From positions 1-64,000 of the forward strand of contig JANCRA010000167.1 in assembly GCA_024362935.1 (NCBI GenBank): 64,000 nt of DNA. The letters are read 5' to 3'. Shown one piece after another: positions 55,624 to 64,000 of the stretch. The number at the start of each line of letters is the position of its first letter. Positions within the stretch are counted from its first letter, which is position 1. Source of the DNA: Setophaga petechia (lineage: Eukaryota > Chordata > Aves > Passeriformes > Parulidae). Under the pieces are notes generated by a model that made no database searches, was not told the DNA's origin, and saw nothing but the letters and a program-made list of their open reading frames with translations. Made by a program: the position numbers and the translations under genes.

Positions 55624-58600
55624 TTTCCTCTCTGTCTGTGCATGCACATGTTTCCTTTTCTGACCTAGAGCATCAGAAATGCCCTTCAGCCTGCAAGGAT
55701 TCTCCTTCCAAGTGTGGCTTCCTTGAGAGGCCTCATTGCCAGTGCAGAGCTCTGACCCCTCTCAGCCAGGGCAGTTCCTCAGGCAGTCTCCCCCCACGGG
55801 CTCACCCGGTGTTCTCCTCATTTTGCTTCCTCTCCTCTCTCCAAGCATAGCTGCTGTTGAGGACAGGACTCATTTTTTGTTCATCTGGCACAGGAACCTT
55901 CTTTGGAGTGTCAGGGATGCTTTGATGGATGCCAGGATGTGATATTTTATTTGCTGTGATATTTTATCTCTATTCCTCTCCCTCTTCTTGTCTTCCTTTG
56001 CCTTTTCCCTGTGTGCAGTCTCTCACCTCCCTTCTGCAGAGCTGGGCAGGTGCTCCAGTCTGGGCCCTGCCTGCCCACCCAGCTGGCTCTGGCCATCCCT
56101 GGGGCTCTCCAGCACGGAGCTCCCCTGTGCTGGAATTCCTGAGTGCAGCTCTGGATTTCTTCACCTTACAGAGTGTGGCACAAACCCTGCAGTGCTTCTC
56201 CTGGAGCAGGGAGCAGCAGGGAGAGCCCAGCCCCTGTGGGTATTAGGGGTGCTGCCAGTGCTGTGGGTGGTGGGGGCTTTGCTTCACAAGCACAAAGAGC
56301 AGGCTCTGGGTACAGGGATGGGGGTCACTTCCCCAAGAGGGGACACTCAAAGCTGAGCTGTCACATCAGAGGAGAGCTCAGTCCCTTCCAGCTTACACCT
56401 GCTCTAAGTGGCAGCACTGCAGTTTTCCTGCAATCAGCTGTGGGGTTTTTCCTCTTGAAGTCGATGGAGGTGCCACTATTGGAAGTCCTTATGTTTTGTA
56501 AAGCAGTAACTGATTTTGCTGTGAATATGGCACCTGATGTGCTGGAGGTAGTGACCCTGAACTGATATCTTTTCTCTCCCCATAATCCATATTGGCCTTT
56601 GGCTACCAGAAATGAGTGAACAGCAAGGTAAGTTAGATTGTTCTAATGAGGGTTTCTTAAGTTTGGAGCCTGCAGCCTTTGAGGAAGCCATGGCAGTGTC
56701 TGCAGTTATGTCAGTGCATCAAACATTGAGAGCTTAGGCTGCTGCTCCCTTGAACAGTGTCCCACAGAGTGATGACATATTTTAGATGGCACTGCTCTCC
56801 AAACTGCATCCCTTTGCATTGCATTTCTCTCCTCACTTGTCACTCATCAAAATCACATCTACTATTTTTAGTCACCCCACGCTTCTTTTCCTGTTGGGGG
56901 TGTATATTTAGACACTTGCCAATCTCAGTCCCCAGTTTGTCAGGCCTTGCTACACCTAAAATGAAAGATTTCAAACCTGCAGGGAGCGGGGTTTATGAAG
57001 GACTCCTGTGTTTCTGAAGCTGCAGGAGCAGAAAAGGGCCCAGAGCTGAGCCCATCTCTGCCGAGGCAATGTGTGACTGGGGAGGGGATCGAGGCGTGAC
57101 ACGACACTTTTCATTTTCTCACGTCTGTCATCTTCAACAAGACATGGGTGATGAAGGAGCAATAATGTCACATTTCTATTTTTATAACCTTCTCCTCTAT
57201 TAATGAGAAATTCCAAAGGCAGCATCTCACCAGGTATGGTTCTTGTGAACAGCTCCTCCCGTGCTGTGTCCTAAGGCTCAGTGCTGTGAAGTTGGGGGGG
57301 TTGGCTCAGCCACAGGTGTCTGGGAGCTTTCCCTGCTCTAACTCACTGTGGCCTTTGAACTTGATTTTCAAACCTTGAACCAGACATTGTCTCCAGCCAG
57401 GTTTCTGTCTCCCAATCCCCTTGTAGGAGAACTGTTCCTTAACCATTCAGTACAAAACAGGGATAACAGGACAGCATCCATTTCCATCATGTCCTCAGCA
57501 AGACCTGAAATTCCAAAGAAAATCCACAAAGACTGAATTAGGGCTTTTCCCCACCCCTCAGGCTACTTTGAAGCCTCTTCTCCCCCATGGTCTGTATCAT
57601 GCCTCCATCCTTTCCAATCTGGGTGTTTGCTGCCTGCACTCTGTTGCTGTGCTGGCCCTGTGAGCTGGCAGGGCACTGAGTCATAGTGACGAGCCTGTTA
57701 TCCTCCTTTTATCCGAGGAAAGGAATTCCTTTTTGTATTCCAATATCCTGTCTGCTGCTGGTGCTGGGCTGAATGCCTGACAGCAGTCAGAGTCAGCATG
57801 TCTGGGAGCTCAGGCTGCTGTGTGGAGCTGCCTCTGAGTGTCCCAGTGGAATGAAGGATTAGCAAGACAATGCCAAGATGTGCAGGTGCTTTTTGTGACA
57901 GGTGGGTGCTTTTCCCCCATTGTCCATGCTGTGGCTTCCCCTTGGCTTGCAGAGCATAAGGAACTCTACCCACTGCCTCTTCTGAAATGGTCCCCTGGAA
58001 AGGGACCTGGCCCAGCCCTTTCTGTAGGGTCAGCAAAGTGGCACTGCCAAGGAGAATGGAGCAAAGAAGGGATCAGTGTGTGGAGAGGCAGGAGGATGCA
58101 ATGCAGAGCTGGGGATGTGTCTGTGCATCCTCCCCACATGCACATCTATAGTGCCTGGACCATGCTGCCCTTCTGCCACTGCTGCTGCTTTTCCTTCTGT
58201 AACAAATAAATGTTTGTCCTCTGCTCAGCCCAGGGAAGGGAGGAAGGCCCTTACGTTCATTTTTGTGTAAAATACGTCCAGCTCTTGGAATATTGTGTTT
58301 AAAACAACAAAAAGAGGAAAGCCCATTTACTCAACTGAAATACCTGTCCCTGCCTCTCCCCAGGGATGGTTTTAACCCCAACTTTTCCCAATCCTCGTGA
58401 CCAAAAAAACCCCAAGCTTGATCAAGGCAGAAAATTAATAGGATAGCTTGTTGCAAGCAGTGTGTCTGGTTAATGAATTCTGTGGAACATTGTTGAATAT
58501 CTGGTGAATGTACAGCGTCTTTGTGTGTTAATATTTTGATTTTTGTCCTTTGGAAATGCACACCTTGAGGACATGAACTGCCCTTCAGGAAAACCCTGCT

Positions 58601-61600
58601 GCCAAGTCTGATTCTCCCCTTGCTGGGGAGCCAGGCATTCCTAGGCAAGAAGAGATGGAAATCAGCTGTGATGGATTTTCTGGTTTTTGGAGTACCCTGT
58701 TTGTAAAGAATTCTACTGCAGGGACTGGGGGTCCTGTGGGACAGGAGGTGTGTAGTGGTGCAAGCAGGGCAGCAGCCTGTGCAACAAACTGCTTGGATTC
58801 TGCAGGCTGGTGCAGGTGGGGTGTCCTGGGTGAAGAGCTGTTAGAGCAGGCTGTGCACAGCTCCATCCTTGGGCTCTCAGTGCTGGGGATGCCTCCACCC
58901 CAAGCTGAGGTGCAGACTGATGTAACTGCTTTTAAATTGTCATTTATTCACAGTGATAAAGGCTGGTGGCCTTTCCATCTGCTGGGCTGGGGGATAGAGA
59001 CACACATTTTCAGTCAGGTTTTCCAGGTGATTTTTATGCAGTATTTTGCAGGACTGTGCTAACTGTTCCCCTTGGCCTGGCTGGCTGCATTTTTAACCCC
59101 ACTGCCTAAATTGCTGCTCTCTCAGAATGGTTGCTGTTGATTTTTTTCTTTCCTCCCTCAGAATTTGGGGGTTTGTTTAATAACTTCTTACAGATAAAAG
59201 CTCTGCTTTGCTTCTCCCACCTTGTCCCACAAGGCAAAGCTCTGGCATTTTTCCTGAAGCCAGGAATGTTTTGTAGGGAGCAGAACCCATCTTTGGCAGC
59301 AAGAGGTGGGATGTCTCACAGTGTCTTTGGTCATGCAAAGAAGACAGAGCTGCCTTAGCAAGTAGCAAACCATTGTGGGCTGATTTCCCCTGTCTACTGT
59401 TCCTCAAACACAGCTTTTCTCTTAGTGGGAGTATTTTTTTGCCCTTTGAGTTGCTGTGTCCTCATGAAAGCTCTCTCCAGGCTGTCCCTGGAGCCACTGA
59501 TGGCAGCCCCTGGCAGGAGCAGCGCTGCATTAATGTCTTGGTTTGGAAAGCCAGGAGTCTGCTAAGGAAGGCAGGAGCCTCCCCTGAAATGGAAAATGTA
59601 AACCCTCCCCACCTCTCTGAATTGCTATAAATTTTAAATTACGGGGCTCTCAGGCAAAAATGTGGGAGCAGGAAATAACAGTTCTTTAATAAGGAACAAC
59701 AACAAAAAGATAAAATAAACAATGCAGTACACTGGAACAACACTGCCAGAGTCAGAACCCAACCTGACACCCTGTGGGTCAGGGTGTTGGTGGCAGTCCC
59801 ATTGGAATTGTGGCTCAGCCCTCCTGCAGGGTCAGGGCTGGTTCTGCTGGAGCAGGGATCCTGTAGAGAAGGATGGATTCTCCCTCTGAAGATCCAGTGG
59901 AAGGAGAGGCAGCTGCTGTTCCTCTGGGGAATCCCGTGGAGAAGCCGTGCTGGTGTCTCAGAACCTCTGGATTATATCTGGGTAGCAATGCTTGGCTCCT
60001 CCCTCTGGGCTCACATCTCCCAGTGGGATGCTGTAGTTCTTATCAGCCATGCAGGGACATTCAATGGCTGTTATCAGCAATGTCCCCTCCCAAGGGAGGA
60101 GTGATTGTGGTCACTCAAAGAGAGAGATAAGGCAAACCACCCACTTGACAAAAGATAATCTGCCATACAGATGGTAATAGAAAACATCTTGCATTGCAAT
60201 CTTCAACAATTAACCACCACAGCAACCTGGCACCCTTTGGGTATGGTTCACTGGCAGAGCATTAAACATTTTCTCAGCCTTGCTTCAGTGTCAGGAGATC
60301 TTCTCCTTCCTCTTCACCCCCACTGTCTGCACTCTCTCTGTGATGACAAGTGTCTGGGGAAAGCTGTTTTTGTGAAACACTTGACATCCAGCATGACTTT
60401 CTTGTCCTAGCAGTTCATGTCAGAGAGCCTTTAAACTTTCTCTAGTAATGTGATTTCTTTTTTTCTGTTCTCTGTGGCTTGTCAGAGTTGCTGCCCATTG
60501 TCTGCAAAAGGAGAGGAAAAATGTAATATGTTTCAGCTTGCTCATCCCTTTATTTGCTGGAAGAGCAGCAGCAGCAAACTGATTGCAGTGATCCTTCAGT
60601 GCAGGAAGCTGGAGGTGAATCGAGGTGCTGTGGGTCTTTCAGCAGCGGGGATGAAGCAGAAATAAATGTAGATTAATTTCTCCTGGAGATGTGCTGGAAC
60701 TGTAGCTCCCCGAAGCAATTTGGTCTTGACAGTTATCAGGCTGAATGTGGCTAGGAATAAAAAGGTATCTGGAGGAGTCCCCGTTGGCTGGGAGTAGAGC
60801 AGGTAGGAGAGGGGCTGCAGGCTCCTGGCTCTGCCCCTGTTCCTGCATCTCAGAGGAGCTCAGGGGCAGGGCAGGAGCAGGGAATCCCCCCCTGGCAGGG
60901 TCCCCACGGGTGCCCCAGTGATGCTGGGGTGTCCCAGTCTGGGACAGGAATGATGTCTCCAAGCTTGGCACTGAACTGCTTTTGCAAGGGCTGCTCCAAG
61001 GTAGGGGAAGGGCAAAGAGGTGTTTGCTGCCAGCTGGGCTGGGCAGAGCTGGTCTGATGCCACCAGAGGGTGGCAGGGGCACAGGGGCCTGTCCTGTTGG
61101 GGCTTCAGCACTGGCAGCACCTTGTGGGCCTTGGGCACGTTGTTCTGGAGAAACATCTCTTCCTTTGAGAAATGAGGAACCTTAGAAACGAGAGGCTGAT
61201 GTTTGCTTTCCAGTCATCCTCCCATTCGTGGCAGTCTCCGGGTAGCTGTGGAGAGTGTCTGTAGCCAAACACATCAGATCTCAAACTGCACAGAGGGAGT
61301 TAATCTGCAAGAGCCTCCCTGGTGCCTCTCTCCCCAGCCTGCCTGCTCAGCTGAGGGCAGCTCTCAGCTCTTCTGTGTGGAAACTGGGGCATCTCTGAAC
61401 CAGCTCCTTTCATCTGCTTCTGAAAGGCCTCACATCATTCTGCTTAACATTTGAAGGGTTATTTTGGTAGTAAAAACAAGAGCATCACAGGTTGGGATGA
61501 GTTGTCTGTGGGAGGTAACCCTGCCTTTGCACTGCCCTCTGTTGTCAGGGCTGTGACAAGGTGAGCTGGCTACTGTCTGTATAGATGGGGCAGCACTCTG

Positions 61601-63353
61601 AAGAGGACAGGTCTGTTTTCTTCTGATGCCCTGTCCATTTTCCTTTGGAGCTGTGCTGCAACGTGCTTGAAAATGAAGTTGAGATCAGCACATCTGTTTG
61701 TGTCAGCTCACCCCAGCAGGGCCAGGAGGTACCAGTAATTCCCATCACGAAAATTTCCAATGAGAAATTCTGCCGTGAGTGGCAGCATTTCAACTAAAAA
61801 ATTTTGACTATAAATACTTAAATGCTGTTACATTCAGTAACCAAGAACTGAGTTCCTGATCTTATTGGTTATTTTTGGTCAGTCTTTACCTCCCACTGAA
61901 AAGCTTGTCTTTGTTCTGAACAATTGGTGGGAAGCTGATGATACATATGTCTGTGTATGTTCTCACAAACACACACAGACACTTGTTTTTCAATACATAT
62001 AAATATATAGGTATTTAATGTATGTAGTTCATGTATCTGGGGTAAGGGAGGCAAAATGCACAAGTGTTTTACTGTTGCCAGGTGTGAAGTATCTTTGCAG
62101 GGTGGTGCCTGTTCAGGGCACAACACAACTTCTTTGGATGGGACAGCAGGTTGCAGGTGCCCTGGAGTAGCTTCTGGATGGAAGAGCAGGTTACTGGTGC
62201 CCTGGAGCACCCTTGGATGGGTTCAGCAGGTTGCAGGTGCCCCAGAGCACCCTTTGAGGCCCAGCAGGTTGCTGGTGCCCTGGAGCACCCTTGGATGGGT
62301 TCAGCAGGTTGCAGGTGCCCCAGAGCACCCTTTGAGGAGCCTGTAGGTTGCTGGTGGCCCATAGCACCCTTGGATGGGTTCAGCAGGTTGCTGGTGCCCT
62401 GAAGCACCCTTGAATGGGTTCAGCAGGTTGCTGGTGCCCCAGAGCACCCTTGGATGGGTCCAGCAGGTTGCTGGTGCCCTGGAGCACCCTTGGATGGGAC
62501 AGCAGGTTGCTGGTGGCCCAGAGCACTGTCTGAGGGTTCAGCAGGTTGCTGGTGGCCCAGAGCACCCTTGGATGGGTCCAGCAGGTTGCTGGTGCCCTGG
62601 AGCACCCTTGGATGGGTTCAGCAGGTTGCTGGTGGCCCGGAGCACTGTCTGAGGGTTCAGCAGGTTGCTGGTGCCCCAGAGCACTGTCTGAGGGTTCAGC
62701 AGGTTGCTGGTGCCCCAGAGCACTGTCTGAGGGTTCAGCAGGTTGCTGGTGCCCCAGAGCACTGTCTGAGGTCCCAGCAGGTTGCTGGTGCCCCAGAGCA
62801 CTGTCTGAGGTCCCAGCAGGTTGCTGGTGGCCCGGAGCACTGTCTGAAGGCCCAGCAGGTTGGAGGTGCCCCAGAGCACTGTCTGAGGGCCCAGCAGGTT
62901 GCTGGTGGCCCAGAGCACTGTTGAGGGTTCAGCAGGTTTCTGGTGCCCCAGAGCACCTCTGGAGGGCCCAGCAGGTTGCTGGTGGCCCAGAGCACTGTCT
63001 GAGGTCCCAGCAGGTTGCTGGTGCCCCAGAGCACTGTCTGAGGGTTCAGCAGATTGCTGGTGGCCCGGAGCACTGTCGAGGGTTCAGCAGGTTGCTGGTG
63101 GCCCAGAGCACTGTCTGAGGGCCCAGCAGGTTTCTGGTGCCCCAGAGCACCCCTGGAGGGCCCAGCAGGTTGCTGGTGGCCCAGAGCAGTGTCTGAGGTG
63201 TGTGTCTGTCCCCAGGAGGAGCCGGGCCCCGCGGTGCAGGGCCGCCGCGCGTCGCTCAGCGGGGTGTGCTACCTGACCATGGGCCTGCTCGTGCTGCTGC
63301 TGGGGCTGGTCTTTGCATCGATGTACGTCTACAGATACTTCTTCATCACCCAG
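47709..63353 (+). CDS. ITM2C: ITM2C / BRI3, integral membrane protein 2C (first two coding exons; gene continues past the window)
   Basis: Exons 47709-47822 and 63216-63353 join in phase 0 to 84 residues. These are a basic cytosolic N-terminus (MVKIGVQQPPAALKPDKEKE...), then a hydrophobic segment at about residues 55-77 (VCYLTMGLLVLLLGLVFASM) and YVYRYFFITQ. This matches ITM2C over the same exon boundaries, with the highly conserved GVCYL and YRYFF flanks. ITM2 proteins are type II single-pass membrane proteins with a lumenal BRICHOS domain and a furin-cleaved C-terminal peptide. ITM2C is brain-enriched and binds APP, reducing its processing. The lumenal exons lie right of 64000, so the BRICHOS domain and furin site cannot be checked. 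The start codon sits in a strong gccATGG context. Confidence 0.96.
55590..55622. repeat. (TA)n(TG)n microsatellite
   Basis: An alternating purine-pyrimidine run of 33 nt, TA units followed by TG units. Confidence 0.95.
59640..60175 (-). mobile_element. Probable endogenous-retrovirus LTR, minus orientation
   Basis: The block with ttctttaataaggaacaac, gtcagggtgttggtggcagt and gataatctgccata resembles a songbird ERV LTR read in reverse. On the minus strand ATTAAA near 59685 would be the poly(A) signal, followed by a U5-like stretch ending in gagagccccg. I could not pair target-site duplications, so both borders are approximate and the assignment rests on memory of the family. Confidence 0.45.
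62130..63197. repeat. ITM2C: 27-copy 39/40-bp minisatellite adjoining ITM2C exon 2
   Basis: The repeated core cagcaggttgctggtgcccc starts about every 39-40 bp, 27 times from about 62143 to 63163. The left half carries a gagcacccttggatgggt tail and the right half a gagcactgtctgagggtt tail, so two subfamilies have amplified in blocks. The array stops 19 bp before the exon 2 boundary. Long open frames on both strands are repeat artefacts. Confidence 0.97.
63216..63353 (+). CDS. ITM2C: ITM2C coding exon 2 (residues 39-84, transmembrane segment)
   Basis: 138 nt, acceptor gtctgtccccag ending at 63215 and donor gtagga at 63354. It encodes EEPGPAVQGRRASLSG, then the signal-anchor helix, then YRYFFITQ. 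The frame begins in phase 0, in register with exon 1. Confidence 0.96.
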
Positions 63354-64000
63354 GTAGGAGAGACTTGGGAAGCACTTCTGGCTCCATCAGCACGAGCAGC
63401 CTTTGAGGGAGGTGCTGCTGGTTTTTGTTGCTGGGCACTGTGCTAACTCAGGAGTCAGGTTGCTGGGCACTGCAGATGAGGCATTTCTTAAGTGATAGGC
63501 TCAGGCTGACCTCCATTCCCAATGCCAGGAAGGGTCTTCCAGAAACCCTCCCCTTCCCTTATCCCTTTGTTTTGCTTTCTTATTATCTGCATAAAAATAT
63601 CCTGCCAGTTGTACCTTCTAAACCCCATTGCCTGGGGTACAGCAGCCTGAAAGCGTGGCTTGTGAGGGGAGAGCAAGCCTGGAGAGAGCAGGGGGGTACA
63701 GGCAAGGGAACAGCCTTTTGCAGTAGGTTTTGTAGGCTCTAGCTCAGAAAAACTCTGTAGGTGGGACAAAAATAGGTGCTGCTATTAATAAAGCAAGCAG
63801 AGAAGTAAGAACAAAGTGGGAGATGTGAGCTCTCAACCTCCATTAAATTCAGCACCTTTTCTTCCACACTGTCTTTGCAAAGTCTGGCCTGGCCTGGCCC
63901 AGGCACTGGGCTGGCAGCACTGTGGAGGGTCAGAACACAGGGAATGAGACAGGACAGAGCTGCTTTTTGAGGAGGAAACTGCTGAGCTCTGGCTTGCTGA
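63354..64000 (+). other. ITM2C: ITM2C intron 2 (5' part)
   Basis: It begins at donor gtagga and runs off the window. No exon or repeat recognised. Confidence 0.8.

Larger units (their letters stand above)
47823..62129 (+). other. ITM2C: ITM2C intron 1 (main part)
   Basis: The intron runs from 47823 to 63215, 15.4 kb in all. This part holds the tail of the CpG island, a (TA)n(TG)n microsatellite (55590-55622), poly-T near 55441-55462 and an LTR-like block near 59.64-60.2 kb. Otherwise it is moderately GC-rich unique sequence in which no exon was recognised. Confidence 0.75.

Noticed and set aside
62056..63276. Multiple open frames of up to 190 codons with repeated CWCPRALSEG- or NLLGPQTVLW-type units
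   Set aside because: These are minisatellite translations in all frames with no homology; only the exon 2 segment at the end is coding, and mostly in another frame.
1..64000. CRISPR arrays, bacterial operons, phage or plasmid elements
   Set aside because: The tandem repeats lack spacer structure, and gene organisation is vertebrate throughout.
1..64000. tRNA, rRNA or microRNA genes
   Set aside because: No tRNA A/B box cloverleaf or known microRNA precursor was recognised by eye; a covariance-model scan would be needed to exclude them.

Overview
The window reads as a songbird (passerine) chromosome segment. Evidence: vertebrate split genes with GT-AG introns, CR1 LINE 3' fragments, several short TG...CA LTRs with 6-bp target-site duplications of a kind I associate with passerine endogenous retroviruses, and a CpG island against an AT-rich intronic background. 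No bacterial, plasmid or CRISPR-type features were seen. The species cannot be named from the sequence alone.

Two protein-coding genes lie head to tail on the + strand, in the order also found on human 2q37. (1) CAB39 (MO25-alpha, scaffold and activator of the LKB1-STRAD kinase complex): all eight coding exons are present between 3117 and 23499. They join in phase to a 341-residue protein, the same length as the mammalian one. The non-coding first exon and promoter must lie left of the window. A roughly 2.4-kb 3'UTR runs to a poly(A) signal at 25879 and holds a perfect 8-mer miR-451 site. (2) ITM2C (BRI3, type II membrane protein of the BRICHOS family): coding exon 1 sits in a CpG island at 47.2-48.1 kb and exon 2 is at 63216-63353, separated by a 15.4-kb intron. 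The remaining exons, including the BRICHOS domain, lie beyond the right edge.

Layout: 1-3073 CAB39 intron 1 (end); 3074-23499 CAB39 coding exons and introns; 23500-about 25905 CAB39 3'UTR; 25.9-47.2 kb intergenic, with a broken CR1, a 19-bp minisatellite, two solo LTRs and a second CR1; 47.2-48.1 kb ITM2C CpG island and exon 1; 48-62.1 kb intron 1 with an LTR-like stretch near 60 kb; 62.1-63.2 kb a minisatellite abutting exon 2; 63.35-64 kb intron 2.

The most unusual content is non-coding. It includes a nearly identical inverted repeat of about 500-bp arms in CAB39 intron 2; an 11-bp GC-rich tandem array with G-quadruplex potential about 90 bp upstream of the ITM2C start codon; a 27-copy 39/40-bp minisatellite ending 19 bp before the ITM2C exon 2 splice acceptor; a (CCTCT)31 tract grown inside a solo LTR with perfect target-site duplications; and a compound A-A'-B-A-A-A-B repeat in CAB39 intron 5. 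I found no new protein-coding system. The long open frames outside the two genes are mostly repeat or GC-composition artefacts.
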